Part shown: positions 17,718 to 26,411 of the stretch, one piece after another
How positions within the stretch are numbered: position 1 is the first letter of the stretch
How the letters are laid out: every line of letters begins with the position of its first letter
From: Sphingomonas sp. LT1P40
GTDB lineage: Bacteria > Pseudomonadota > Alphaproteobacteria > Sphingomonadales > Sphingomonadaceae
Length of the DNA: 64,000 nucleotides
Direction: 5' to 3'
Assembly (NCBI RefSeq): GCF_036663835.1
Contig: NZ_JAXOJT010000001.1
Coordinates: 2,046,001-2,110,000, forward strand
Notes under the pieces: model-generated
Databases searched by the model: none
Told to the model about the DNA's origin: nothing
Seen by the model: the letters and a program-made list of their open reading frames with translations, nothing else
Program-made: the position numbers and the translations under genes

Positions 17718-18833
17718 TCAGGCGAGGCGGCCAAGCAGTTGAATAAGCTCCGCCTGATTGGTCGCGCCGCATTTCTCGAAGATCGAATGCAGGTGATTGC
17801 GCGCCGTGTTGAGCGCCATCCCCGCTCGCGCTGCGGCCGGATGCAGGCTGGCACACTGGATCAACGCGATCGCCAGATCGGCCTCCCGCGCGGTCAGGCC
17901 GAAGGTGGCGGTCAGCGTCGCCGTCAGTGGCACGTCAATCCGTGCCAGATCATGGATATGGACCACGCAGGCAATGCTGTGCGCGGACAGAAAGCGTTCG
18001 CTGGCCGGTGTCGGCATCACCCGAACCAGATACGGGCGCAGTCCCGACGGCCGGTTAATCAGCGTCACGCCGCCCGGTGGCCCGCCATCCCCGGCCATCG
18101 CCAGCGCCGCACTGCGGATCAGCCCGTGCAGACGGCGCGTCTCCGGCCCGCGCCGCGCCGCCAGCGCGCCGCCGTTCCACGCCAGCCCGTCATCCTGCGC
18201 GAAGATCGCGGCCGCAGCTTCGTTCACGAACACCGGTGCCCCCGTGCGATCGAGCAGGACCACGCCGTCGGCCCGCCGCGACAGCGCCTCGATCAACGCG
18301 ATCTGCGTCGCCGCGCGAAGTTCGGTCACCTGGCCTAGCGCGCATGCCTGTTCCACGAACGGCGCGATCCGCCGAAAGGCCGCGATCGTCTCGACCGTCG
18401 CATGCCCCTCAGCCGCGGTGCTCAGCAGCGTGAAATAGCCCGGCCCGCCGTGCGGCAGCCGCACCACCATGCCCAGTTGGTACTTCACGCCCAGCGCATC
18501 GACGCTGCGGCGGCAATTCGGGTCGCGATTGATCGCATCGACATCGTAGAGTGCGTGATCGAAATAGATCGAGCCCGGCTTTACCCCCAGTAGATACGGG
18601 GTGCGCGGGTCGTTGGCGAACAGCTCGCTGGCATAGTGGTTGTTCGCATAATCAGCCGCGCGGCCGTGGCATTCGGCCGTGAAAATGCCGGTCGCCGCGT
18701 CCTGCATCGTCATCACGGCGGCACTGTGCCCGAAACAATCGGCGGCCGTTCCCAGTGTCGATATCCAGCTTGCTTCGCCCGTTGCCGCAGCAAACAGCGC
18801 GGCGACTACCCGGTCGTGACTCCCCTCGTCCAT
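17718..18833 (-). CDS. LuxR-type transcriptional regulator
   Basis: 371 residues. The last 65 residues form a LuxR/GerE helix-turn-helix (FGLTAREADLAIALIQ, then the recognition helix ALNTARNHLHSIFEKCGA). The long N-terminal part looks like a GAF/PAS-type sensor (VVLLDRTGAPVFVNEAAAAIF). No autoinducer-binding domain of the TraR type is evident. It may sense a small molecule or cell state and regulate the neighbouring secreted protein. It is divergent from the DUF1801 gene. Confidence 0.8.
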   Translation of the reverse strand: MDEGSHDRVVAALFAAATGEASWISTLGTAADCFGHSAAVMTMQDAATGIFTAECHGRAADYANNHYASELFANDPRTPYLLGVKPGSIYFDHALYDVDAINRDPNCRRSVDALGVKYQLGMVVRLPHGGPGYFTLLSTAAEGHATVETIAAFRRIAPFVEQACALGQVTELRAATQIALIEALSRRADGVVLLDRTGAPVFVNEAAAAIFAQDDGLAWNGGALAARRGPETRRLHGLIRSAALAMAGDGGPPGGVTLINRPSGLRPYLVRVMPTPASERFLSAHSIACVVHIHDLARIDVPLTATLTATFGLTAREADLAIALIQCASLHPAAARAGMALNTARNHLHSIFEKCGATNQAELIQLLGRLA

Positions 18834-18955
18834 CTTGACGGCCCCCCAGCCGAGTCGCAGGATAGTCGAAACGAGATCGTAACGATAGCGGCAAGTAACA
18901 ACGTTGCGGACATGGCTGAAATAGCTATCGTCGCGGCGAATTCGGGAAGAATCCA

Positions 18956-19375
18956 GTGGCGGACATCAAGACAAAACCCACCGCAATCACCGTCGCCGAC
19001 TTTATCGACGCTGTGCCCGACGCGACGCGACGTGCGGATGCCAAGATCGTCTGCGCGATGATGGAACGGATTACCGGTGAGGCACCGCGCATGTGGGGAC
19101 CATCCATCATCGGCTTTGGCAGCTATCACTATAAATATGACAGCGGCCATGAAGGGACGATGTGCCGCCTGGGCTTTTCGCCGCGCAAGGCGCAGCAGGT
19201 GCTCTACATCCTCACCGGCGCGGCGGAGCAGGACGAGCAACTCGCGCGGCTGGGCAAGCACAAGAACGGCAAATCGTGTCTGTACATCAACAAGCTGGCC
19301 GATGTGGACATGGGCGTTCTAGAGGAAATGACACGCGACTCGCTCGCCTGGATGAACGCGAAATATCCGGTTTAG
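18956..19375 (+). CDS. DUF1801 (YdhG-like) domain protein
   Basis: 139 residues from a GTG at 18956 with a GGGAAG site. The sequence has the DUF1801 core (APRMWGPSIIGFGSYHYKY, then GHEGTMCRLGFSPRKAQQVLYI). Small cytoplasmic protein of unsettled function. Its stop is followed at once by a 34-bp perfect inverted repeat. Upstream, ACGATAGC at 18882-18889 and GCTATCGT at 18924-18931 form a spaced inverted repeat in the divergent gap with the LuxR-type gene. Confidence 0.75.
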   Translation: MADIKTKPTAITVADFIDAVPDATRRADAKIVCAMMERITGEAPRMWGPSIIGFGSYHYKYDSGHEGTMCRLGFSPRKAQQVLYILTGAAEQDEQLARLGKHKNGKSCLYINKLADVDMGVLEEMTRDSLAWMNAKYPV

Positions 19376-19379
19376 TCAG

Positions 19380-19462
19380 GCGGCACCGGCCCGCTCCCCC
19401 ACCCGGCCACCCATTCGATAATATGCTGTGGGTGGCCGGGTGGGGGAGCGGGCCGGTGCCGC
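19380..19462. repeat. 34-bp perfect inverted repeat with 15-base loop
   Basis: Arms 19380-19413 and 19429-19462 are perfectly complementary over 34 bp around an AT-rich 15-base loop. This is far longer than a normal intrinsic terminator and has no T-tract. It begins 5 bp after the DUF1801 stop and ends 67 bp before the EF-hand start. It may act as a bidirectional terminator or be a palindromic repeat element; the only other window elements of comparable size (59606-59738, 62311-62391) have different sequences. Confidence 0.85.
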
Positions 19463-19529
19463 TTCAACGTAGCTGCAACGAATCTGACCGTTCAATTGCC
19501 AGTCATGCCGGTTCGGCTATGCAGGGGCA

Positions 19530-19907
19530 ATGTTGATCGCCCTCACTTTGCTCGCATTACAGACCCAGCCAATGGGTGTCGCCCCCGGCCCGCTTCCCAA
19601 GGCTGAGGCGGACCGCCGCGTCGCCGAACGCTTTGCCGATCTCGACCTGAACGAGGATGGCAGCATCGAACGCGACGAGGTTCGTGCGCGGTTCGACTTC
19701 GACGCCAGCACCGACGCGACGTTCACCGCCGCGCAAAAGGCGAAAAAGGCGAGCGACCCGCGCGCCTCCGTCGAAGCCCGCCTCCCCGCCTTCGCCCGCG
19801 CGGATGCGTGGTTTGTTGCGGTCGATACCGATAAGGACGGCAAGATCGCCCGCGCCGAACTGGCCGCGCATATGGGTGCGGATGGGGAGCAGCTGTGGGT
19901 CAAGTAG
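19530..19907 (+). CDS. Secreted EF-hand calcium-binding protein
   Basis: 125 residues with a short hydrophobic N-terminus (MLIALTLLALQTQP). It has two canonical EF-hand loops: D39-E50 (DLNEDGSIERDE) and D99-E110 (DTDKDGKIARAE), both with the central Gly. They are separated by about 50 residues, so they may pair. Probably a periplasmic or secreted calcium binder; partners unknown. It ends 3 bp before the convergent cyclopropane synthase gene. Confidence 0.75.
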   Translation: MLIALTLLALQTQPMGVAPGPLPKAEADRRVAERFADLDLNEDGSIERDEVRARFDFDASTDATFTAAQKAKKASDPRASVEARLPAFARADAWFVAVDTDKDGKIARAELAAHMGADGEQLWVK

Positions 19908-19910
19908 CGG

Positions 19911-21149
19911 CTACCGCAGCCCTTTCTCCGCCTCCGCCATGTAATCCCGCGTGATTGGCAATGCCGTCCGCGAGCGCGAATATTGCAGCTGATAATTGAC
20001 CAGCCCGCCATTGCGGAACGCGATCAGTGATCCAGCGAGGTAGAAGGTCCACATGCGGAAGAAGCGCTCGTCGTATAGCGCGACGATCTCCGCCCGCGCC
20101 GCCATCGCGCGGTCGTACCAGCGCTGAAGCGTGTAGGCGTAATGCAGCCGCAGCACTTCAACGTCGGTCAGGAAGAACCGCAACCCTTCATGCCCGCGCA
20201 GGATTTCCGACAGCGCGGGGATATAGCCGCCGGGGAAGATGTATTTGGCGGTGAACGCGTCGGTGACGCCCGGTGCGCCGGCGCGACCGATGGTGTGGAG
20301 CAGCATCACGCCCTCCACGGTCATCATCTCGCGGCATTTGCGGAAAAAGGTCCGGTAATGCGCCGTGCCGACATGCTCGAACATGCCGACCGAGACGATG
20401 CGGTCGAACGTGCCGCCAAATTTCTGAGGGGTGACGTGGCGGTAGTCGATCAGCTCGAATTTCACCTTGTCCGCCACGCCCGCCGCCTCGGCCCGCTCGC
20501 GCGCGACCTTGAGCTGTTCCTCGCTCAGCGTGATGCCCAGCACCTCCACCCCGGTCTTTTCGTGCAGATAGAGCGCCAGACCGCCCCAGCCACAGCCGAT
20601 ATCGAGTACGCGCATCCCCGGCGCCAGCGCCAGCTTGGCGGCGATATGCGCCTTCTTGTCGGCCTGTGCCTGTTCCAAACCGTTCGCCGGATCGGTGAAA
20701 TAGGCCATGCTATATTGCCGGTCGGCATCGAGAAACAGGTCGTAGAGCGACCCCGACAGGTCGTAATGATGCGCGACATTGCGCTTCGACCGCCGCGCCA
20801 TGTTGATCCGGTCGAGGCGAAAGCGCACCGCGTTGAACGCTCGTTTGACCGCGCTGGAGTGCAGGTTTGCGCTGGATTCTTCCCATTTATTGTTGCCGGT
20901 GACGAGATTGAGCAGCGACAATATGTCACCGCTCTCGATCACCAAGCGTCCGTCCATATAGGCCTCCGCCGCGCCCAACGACGGATCGGTGACGATTCCG
21001 CGCCCGGCACCTGGGGTCGTGAAACGGACGGTGACAGGGGCAAATTCCGGGTCGGGCGTGCCGAAGGTGCGCGCGGTGCCGTCGGCATGGATTACCGTGA
21101 GCTCGCCGCGCTTCACAGCGCGGGTGAAGAAATGATCGATCAGCGCCAT
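19911..21149 (-). CDS. cfa: Cyclopropane-fatty-acyl-phospholipid synthase family methyltransferase
   Basis: 412 residues, the usual size of CFA-synthase-type SAM enzymes. The SAM motif is VLDIGCGWGGLALYL, followed by GITLSEEQLKVA; DLSGSLYDLFLDADRQYSMAYF is the family signature and LIDYRHV the catalytic-region motif. It methylenates unsaturated fatty acyl chains of membrane phospholipids. The N-terminal 100 residues, as in the family, do not form part of the methyltransferase core. Whether it is a true Cfa or a related fatty-acid methyltransferase cannot be settled here. Confidence 0.85.
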   Translation of the reverse strand: MALIDHFFTRAVKRGELTVIHADGTARTFGTPDPEFAPVTVRFTTPGAGRGIVTDPSLGAAEAYMDGRLVIESGDILSLLNLVTGNNKWEESSANLHSSAVKRAFNAVRFRLDRINMARRSKRNVAHHYDLSGSLYDLFLDADRQYSMAYFTDPANGLEQAQADKKAHIAAKLALAPGMRVLDIGCGWGGLALYLHEKTGVEVLGITLSEEQLKVARERAEAAGVADKVKFELIDYRHVTPQKFGGTFDRIVSVGMFEHVGTAHYRTFFRKCREMMTVEGVMLLHTIGRAGAPGVTDAFTAKYIFPGGYIPALSEILRGHEGLRFFLTDVEVLRLHYAYTLQRWYDRAMAARAEIVALYDERFFRMWTFYLAGSLIAFRNGGLVNYQLQYSRSRTALPITRDYMAEAEKGLR

Positions 21150-21193
21150 GGGTTCAAGCTAATGCCGCGAACCCTGTTCGCAAGTGCGGAAAG

Positions 21194-21943
21194 CTAAATC
21201 CCGGCATACCATTCGTAATCCGCGACATCCTCCCACAGCCCGCCCTTGCCGCCATAGATGCCGTCGAGCGATGCCACCGCCTCGATCCGCATGACATACT
21301 TCGCGTGCTTGTAGCCCAGCTGCCGCTCGACCCGCAGGCGCAGCGGCGCACCGTGCGGCACCGGCAATGTGCGATTGTTCATTGCCCAGGCCAGGATCGT
21401 CTGGGGGTGGAAGGCGTCGATCAGATCGGTCGATTCATAATAAGGCCGCCCGTACAGCAGATCGGCGCAGTGAAAGACGAGATAGCGGGCGGTGTCGCGC
21501 AGCCCCGCGAGGTTCAGCACGGTCGAGAGCGTCGGCCCGTGCCAGCGTCCGATCGCGCTCCATCCCTCGACGCAATCGTGGCGCGTGATCTGCACCCGTT
21601 GCGGCATCATGCGCAGATCGGCGAGTGACAGCGACAGCGGGCGCGCGACCAGCCCGTCGACCGTCAACCGCCAGTCCGCGAAATTATTGGTGATCATCGC
21701 GCCATAGGCGTCGCCCGCCGGACGCGTCGTGCCGTTGGCGCGGAAGCGCGGCGACAGGTCCGCCGCAGCAAACTCGCGGGCCAGCGCGTTGCGGTCGGTC
21801 AGCGTGCGCTGCAGGCTTTGATGCACCGCCTCCGCCTTGAACAACAGGCCACGGCCCGCCTCGCTCTTGCCGATGGCGTCGCAACCGGCGACCAGCCCGC
21901 CAGCCCCGGCGATCAGCAGGTTGCGGCGTGTGATGATCGTCAT
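21194..21943 (-). CDS. Molybdopterin-dependent sulfite-oxidase-type oxidoreductase
   Basis: 249 residues from the ATG at 21943, whose start overlaps the cytochrome b stop by 4 bp; a longer frame upstream lies inside the cytochrome b gene. It carries a twin-Arg export signal TRRNLLIAGAGGLVAGC (Arg6-Arg7); Cys21 could be a lipobox. The Mo-ligand cysteine is Cys124 in ITRHDCVEGW. It lacks the C-terminal dimerisation domain, so it resembles MsrP/YedY or the SorA-like catalytic unit. With cytochrome b next to it, the enzyme probably draws electrons from or feeds them to the membrane. Substrate could be sulfite or protein methionine sulfoxide. Confidence 0.8.
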   Translation of the reverse strand: MTIITRRNLLIAGAGGLVAGCDAIGKSEAGRGLLFKAEAVHQSLQRTLTDRNALAREFAAADLSPRFRANGTTRPAGDAYGAMITNNFADWRLTVDGLVARPLSLSLADLRMMPQRVQITRHDCVEGWSAIGRWHGPTLSTVLNLAGLRDTARYLVFHCADLLYGRPYYESTDLIDAFHPQTILAWAMNNRTLPVPHGAPLRLRVERQLGYKHAKYVMRIEAVASLDGIYGGKGGLWEDVADYEWYAGI

Positions 21944-22671
21944 TTCGGCACCAGCCACTTGCCCGTAATCATCGACCGCACTTCGTTGAACGCGCCCGCC
22001 AGTATCACGAGCGCCAGATGCACGACGATGAACCCCGCGAGCAGCATCGACACGATGAAATGGATCGACCGCGCGCTTTGCCGACCGCCGAACACATCCA
22101 GCAACCACGGCCACGCCGCGTTCATCCCCGGCGACATCGTCAGCCCGGTGAAGATCACCAGCGGCAGCAGTACGAAGATCACGCCGGCATAGGCCAGCTT
22201 CTGGAAGATGTTGTACGCGCGCGGATTGGCCGGATCGTGGAATTCCAGCCGAGCATGCGCCCTAGCATCGGCGATCAGATGCGCCGCCGCCAGCTCCCTT
22301 GCCCGGATGCGCAGGTCGCGCTGGAAATGCCGGTTGAGCAGGCTGACGATCATATAGGCGAGCAGCGCGAACCCCAGCACCAGCGCGAAGAAGAGATGCC
22401 AGCGGCGCGCCAGCGCAAGGTTGTAGGTCGACGGAATCGTCAGCCACCCCGGCACTCGCCCCGTTTCAAACAGCCAGATCAGTTTGAACCACGGCTTGTC
22501 GTAGTTCGCGCCATACTCGCCCCAGTAAAGCTGCCCGTGCGCGTTGAGGATCATCAGTCCGCTGCCCAGCAGCACGATCACGCTGAGCGCGGTCAGCCAG
22601 TGCCAGATACGCGTCGTCAGCGCGTGGCGGGCTATGACCGTGGGGGCCGCTGGTGGGGCTGGATCATCCAT
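21940..22671 (-). CDS. Cytochrome b561/b6-type membrane subunit
   Basis: 243 residues, four main hydrophobic helices with heme-ligand candidates His15 in RIWHWLTAL and others in RWHLFFALV, IHFIVSMLLAGF and VVHLALVIL. This fits the Ni-Fe-hydrogenase/thiosulfate-reductase cytochrome b superfamily (PF01292). It likely passes electrons between the molybdopterin subunit and the quinone pool. Its start overlaps the tauE-like stop by 8 bp and its stop overlaps the oxidoreductase start, so the group is translationally coupled. Confidence 0.8.
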   Translation of the reverse strand: MDDPAPPAAPTVIARHALTTRIWHWLTALSVIVLLGSGLMILNAHGQLYWGEYGANYDKPWFKLIWLFETGRVPGWLTIPSTYNLALARRWHLFFALVLGFALLAYMIVSLLNRHFQRDLRIRARELAAAHLIADARAHARLEFHDPANPRAYNIFQKLAYAGVIFVLLPLVIFTGLTMSPGMNAAWPWLLDVFGGRQSARSIHFIVSMLLAGFIVVHLALVILAGAFNEVRSMITGKWLVPK

Positions 22672-23422
22672 AGGCTCGGGCGAAGAACAGGATCGTCGTT
22701 CCGGCGGTCACAAGCAAGGTCCATATCCGCACGACACGCGGCGACAGTTTCTTGCCGATTGCCGCGCCCGCCCAGCCGCCGATGACCGACCCGGCCAGCA
22801 TCGGCAGGCACGCCCACCACCACATCATCGCGAACCCGATAAACACGAACGCCGCCGCCAGATTGGCCACCGCCAGCATCAGCGTGCGGATCGCAAACAG
22901 CGCGCGCGGCTGGATATTCGCCAGCAGGCCATAGGTCGCCGTGGTCATTAGGCCCACGCCACCCCCGAAATAGCCACCATAGACGCCCAGCAAAGACTGC
23001 GCCGCGATCAGCGTGGGCCGCCCGATCGTGACGCGGGCATGCAGCCAGTCCGCCGCACTTTTCCCGAACAGCATCACCACGAACGCGAACAGCAACAACC
23101 ACGGGATGACGATATCGAACGTCTCGGTCGGGGTCAGTACCAGCAACAAGCTGCCCGCGATCCCCGCAACGAACGTGATCCCCGCCAGCAACGCGACCGA
23201 CAGCCCGGCCACCGGCCCCAACTCGTCCCGAAACCCCCACGCACTCGCCGCCGCGCCCGGCAACAGCGCCACGTTGGACGTCGCATTGGCGATGTTGGCG
23301 GGCAGGCCGAGCGCGATCAGCGCAGGCAGCGTCGCAAACGACCCGCCCCCGGCCAGCCCGTTCATCGCGCCGCCAATAATTCCAGCAGCGGCGGCAAGCG
23401 CCAGCCCAGCCGGATCAGCCAA
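22664..23422 (-). CDS. TauE/SafE-family anion (sulfite) exporter
   Basis: 252 residues in about seven to eight helices, opening with [19 protein letters not shown], the family's glycine-rich first helix. The only start before that helix is a TTG at 23422, overlapping the end of rlmN by 8 bp; an ATG further in would cut the first helix. The family exports sulfite, sulfoacetate or similar organic anions. Placed directly ahead of the cytochrome b and molybdopterin enzyme, it fits disposal of sulfite. Actual substrate is inferred. Confidence 0.82.
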   Translation of the reverse strand: MADPAGLALAAAAGIIGGAMNGLAGGGSFATLPALIALGLPANIANATSNVALLPGAAASAWGFRDELGPVAGLSVALLAGITFVAGIAGSLLLVLTPTETFDIVIPWLLLFAFVVMLFGKSAADWLHARVTIGRPTLIAAQSLLGVYGGYFGGGVGLMTTATYGLLANIQPRALFAIRTLMLAVANLAAAFVFIGFAMMWWWACLPMLAGSVIGGWAGAAIGKKLSPRVVRIWTLLVTAGTTILFFARAYG

Positions 23423-24623
23423 GCGCGGCCTGCTTCTCCTCGGCCAGCCGATCCAGTTCCGCCCGCGATTTCCGCTCGCTCGCGGTCTTCAGCTGTCCGC
23501 ACGCCGCATCGATATCGCGCCCGCGCGGGGTGCGCGCCGGGGCGGATATACCGGCACCGAACACGATCTGCTGAAACGCCTTGATCCGCTCCGGCGTCGA
23601 GCATTCATAGGGCGCGCCGGGCCACGGGTTGAACGGGATCAGATTGACCTTGGCGGGCAGCTTATAGTGCTTGATGAGGCGCACCAGTTCGCGCGCATCG
23701 GCATCGCTGTCGTTCTTGTCCTTCAGCATCACATACTCAAACGTGATCCGCCGCGCATTGTTCGCGCCGGGATAGTCGGCACACGCCTGCAACAGCTCCT
23801 CGATGCCGTATTTGCGGTTGATCGGCACGATCTCGTCGCGGACTTCCTTGGTCACCGCGTGCAGCGATACCGCGAGGTTCACCCCGATCTCCTCGCCCGC
23901 GCGCGCCATCATCGGCACCACGCCGCTGGTGGAGAGCGTGATGCGCCGCTTGCTGAGCGCCAGCCCGTCGCCGTCCATCACGATCTTCAGCGAATCGCGC
24001 ACCACCTCGAAATTATAGAGCGGCTCGCCCATCCCCATCATCACGATGTTGGTGAGCATCCGCCCCTCGGGCTGGCTCGGCCATTCGCCCAGCGCGTCGC
24101 GCGCCAGCATGACCTGGCCGACGATTTCCGCCGGCTCCAGGTTGCGCACCAGCCGCATCGTGCCGGTGTGGCAGAAACGGCAGTTGAGCGTGCAGCCGAC
24201 CTGTGATGACACGCACAGCGTTCCGCGATCGGCGTCCGGGATGAACACCATCTCGTAATCCTGCGCATCGTCCGATCGCAGCAGCCATTTGCGCGTCCCG
24301 TCGGTCGAGACCTGCGCTTCCACCACCTGTGGCCGGCTGATGACGAAGCGCTGCTGAAGCCAGGGCTGCATCGTCTTGGCGATATCGGTCATCAACGTGA
24401 AATCGGTAACGCCGCGATTGTAGATCCAGTGCCACAATTGTTTGGCACGCAGTTTCGCCTGTTTCGGCTCCAGCTGCGCCGTCTCCAGCGCCATGCGCAG
24501 GTCGAGCTTCGACAGGCCGAGCAAGTCGATTCGCCCGTCCGCGCGGGGCTTGAAACTGCGCGGCACGGGCACGGGATCGATGTGCCCGGGGATGGGCATG
24601 AGGGCCGCTGAAACTGTCTGCAT
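23415..24623 (-). CDS. rlmN: Dual-specificity 23S rRNA/tRNA adenine-C2 methyltransferase RlmN
   Basis: 402 residues from the ATG at 24623; an ATG at 24653 preceded by GGGGAG gives a 412-residue alternative. Radical SAM cysteines Cys144, Cys148 and Cys151 in [11 protein letters not shown]; the GEPL and LSTSGVVP motifs of the family follow. It makes 2-methyladenosine in 23S rRNA A2503 and tRNA A37 using two SAM. The enzyme begins a run that continues into tauE, cytochrome b and the molybdopterin gene through overlapping start/stop codons, which is unusual company for it. Confidence 0.93.
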   Translation of the reverse strand: MQTVSAALMPIPGHIDPVPVPRSFKPRADGRIDLLGLSKLDLRMALETAQLEPKQAKLRAKQLWHWIYNRGVTDFTLMTDIAKTMQPWLQQRFVISRPQVVEAQVSTDGTRKWLLRSDDAQDYEMVFIPDADRGTLCVSSQVGCTLNCRFCHTGTMRLVRNLEPAEIVGQVMLARDALGEWPSQPEGRMLTNIVMMGMGEPLYNFEVVRDSLKIVMDGDGLALSKRRITLSTSGVVPMMARAGEEIGVNLAVSLHAVTKEVRDEIVPINRKYGIEELLQACADYPGANNARRITFEYVMLKDKNDSDADARELVRLIKHYKLPAKVNLIPFNPWPGAPYECSTPERIKAFQQIVFGAGISAPARTPRGRDIDAACGQLKTASERKSRAELDRLAEEKQAALG

Positions 24624-24691
24624 ATCGCACATATAGCGAAAAATCGGGCACATTTCCACTCCCCGGCCCATCCCGCGCAAGCCACGGCGCG

Positions 24692-24720
24692 TCGATCCCG
24701 GGTTGCGACGACGGGATCGA
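24692..24720. promoter_or_regulatory. 9-bp inverted repeat in the rlmN / DUF4168 divergent gap
   Basis: TCGATCCCG (24692-24700) and CGGGATCGA (24712-24720) are perfectly complementary around 11 bases. It lies upstream of both divergent genes, so it could be a dimeric-regulator site or a leader hairpin. Nothing else in the 149-bp gap stands out. Confidence 0.3.
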
Positions 24721-24772
24721 GTGGGAAGTCTTGGCGTTGGGGGCAAGATTTTCCCGTGTTTGGAGTAGTCGA

Positions 24773-25159
24773 ATGATGAAGTTTCGCCATGCCGCGCTGA
24801 TCGCCGGTGCCACGCTGATCGCCGGTGCCACGCTGATCGCCACCCCCGCGCTGGCGCAGGACGCGCCTGCCGCACCCGCAGCACCTGAGGCTGCGGCCCC
24901 GGTGCCCGCGACAGCTGCCCCTGTGACCGATGCCGAGATCAAGCAGTTCGCCAAGGCCGCACTCGCCGCCGACAAGGTGAGCAAGGACGCCGCGATCCCG
25001 GCCGCCGACAAACAGAAACAGATGGCCAGCGCGGTTGAATCCAGCGGCCTTGCGCCCGTCCGCTTCAACGAAATCGCTCAGGCCGCCCAAGCCGACACGG
25101 CGCTTCAACAGCGCGTTCAGGCGGCAGTCGTCGCAGAACAACAGGCCGTAGCGAAGTAA
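24773..25159 (+). CDS. Secreted DUF4168-type protein with a repeated signal peptide
   Basis: 128 residues from the first of two tandem ATGs (24773, 24776). The signal peptide is built of a repeat (LIAGAT twice, then LIAT) ending TPALAQD. The mature part is Ala/Pro-rich ([17 protein letters not shown]) and then helical ([20 protein letters not shown]), consistent with the DUF4168 family. Function unknown; probably periplasmic. Confidence 0.7.
   Translation: MMKFRHAALIAGATLIAGATLIATPALAQDAPAAPAAPEAAAPVPATAAPVTDAEIKQFAKAALAADKVSKDAAIPAADKQKQMASAVESSGLAPVRFNEIAQAAQADTALQQRVQAAVVAEQQAVAK
24796..24841 (+). repeat. 18-bp tandem repeat within the DUF4168 signal sequence
   Basis: Two perfect copies of an 18-bp unit (GCTGATCGCCGGTGCCAC at 24796-24813 and 24814-24831) and a 10-bp partial third. 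It keeps the reading frame, adding six hydrophobic residues per unit. Such repeats can change in copy number by slippage and so vary export strength. Confidence 0.7.
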
Positions 25160-25185
25160 GCAGCCCCCGGGTTGCGCAGCGTGCC

Positions 25186-25653
25186 CTAGCGCCGCGCGCA
25201 GCCCATGGCGGCGGCGTCGATCGCGGTGGCTGCACCCTTCAGGGCATAGACATCGGCGAACGCGCCGCCGCCCCTTGCCAGACTTTCGACGCTCATGCTG
25301 CGGCTGGATCGGATCGCAGCCACGATTGCCGCGTCGGTGCGGGCATCGGGTGCCCAGGCATCGCTCGCCCCCGCCGTAAGCTCGAAACGGCGTTCGCCGA
25401 TTGACAGTGTGACCTTTGCCCGTGGATCGCGGGCACGACTCAAGCGCACATGGAGCTGGTTGCGCGCGCCGCCACGCGGCCAGTTCGCCACGCTGGCGAA
25501 TGCTTCGCGCCGCGCGCCCTGCGCCGGCTGGCTGATTGCATAGCAGCGCGCCGGCGCGGCGTCGCGGAATGCACCCCAGCCATCGAACACGCCCAGCGAT
25601 TCGCGGCCCTGGCCCTGCACCGCCGCCAGCAGCATGAGCGCGGCGATCATCAT
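25186..25653 (-). CDS. Small secreted IalB-like protein
   Basis: 155 residues; first of two adjacent ATGs at 25653, overlapping the phosphatase stop by 4 bp. A short signal segment (MMIAALMLLAAVQGQ) precedes a mature part with FDGWGAFRDAAPARCYAIS and a C-terminal Cys (AAMGCARR). The spacing of the WG(A)F, CYAIS and Cys features recalls invasion-associated locus B (IalB) proteins, a moderate match only. Likely periplasmic; function unknown. Confidence 0.55.
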   Translation of the reverse strand: MMIAALMLLAAVQGQGRESLGVFDGWGAFRDAAPARCYAISQPAQGARREAFASVANWPRGGARNQLHVRLSRARDPRAKVTLSIGERRFELTAGASDAWAPDARTDAAIVAAIRSSRSMSVESLARGGGAFADVYALKGAATAIDAAAMGCARR

Positions 25654-26279
25654 GCCGGGGCGTGCCCGGTGCCGGTATGCATGACCGTCTCGACCCCATT
25701 CTCGATCATTACCACCGACCCCTGCGGCAGACCGGCGGCAATCGGTGCGTCGAATTCGGGATGCGCGGACTCCCCGGTCATCACCCCGCGCAGCACGCGG
25801 CTGGAAATACCGTGCATGATGACCAGCCGGTCGCCGGGATCGTCATCGGTATCCGCCAGCCATGCCGACACCCGCTGGGCAATCTGCGGGTAAACCTCGC
25901 CCTGCGGGGCGGGGCGCAAGATCCCGCCGGGGGCAACTACCTGCCCATATTCGGGCAGCAGGTCGGCATAATAGCGCCCGCCCCAAAGCCCCATGCCGAT
26001 CTCGGTCAGTCGCGGCTCCTGCCGCGCGCCATGCCAGTCCAGCTCCAGATGCTCGGCGATCACCGCCAGCGTCTGCAACGCCCGCCCGGTGTCGGATGCC
26101 CATAATGTAAGCGCCGGTTTCGCCCCAAGCGCTTCACGCAACGCCCGCCCCATCTCGTCCGCCTGCGCAAATCCCGCGCGGGTTAGCGGCGTGTGCGGAT
26201 GATCGCCCTGAAGACGCCGAGCGGCGTTGAAAACCGTCTCGCCATGCCGGGCAATGAAGTCGCGTCCCTGTCGTCCCAT
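25650..26279 (-). CDS. Histidine phosphatase family (phosphoglycerate mutase-like) protein
   Basis: 209 residues from the ATG at 26279; a GTG three bases earlier is possible. The phospho-histidine motif RHGETVFN begins at about residue 11. Further catalytic features are the LTRAGFAQA region, SDTGRALQTLAVI and the second histidine in VIMHGISSRVL. The enzyme removes phosphate from small metabolites or proteins; substrate not known. It is translationally coupled to the IalB-like gene downstream. Confidence 0.85.
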   Translation of the reverse strand: MGRQGRDFIARHGETVFNAARRLQGDHPHTPLTRAGFAQADEMGRALREALGAKPALTLWASDTGRALQTLAVIAEHLELDWHGARQEPRLTEIGMGLWGGRYYADLLPEYGQVVAPGGILRPAPQGEVYPQIAQRVSAWLADTDDDPGDRLVIMHGISSRVLRGVMTGESAHPEFDAPIAAGLPQGSVVMIENGVETVMHTGTGHAPA

Positions 26280-26411
26280 CACGCCAGCTAGGGGTTCCTG
26301 TGGCGCAAAAGCAACGGTTTTCCGCGTTTATCTGGGGTTCATGCAACTTGTGCGGCGGCGCACCATTTGGAGGACCTGCCCAATGTACGGGCTGAGTATG
26401 AGGAGTTTTTT

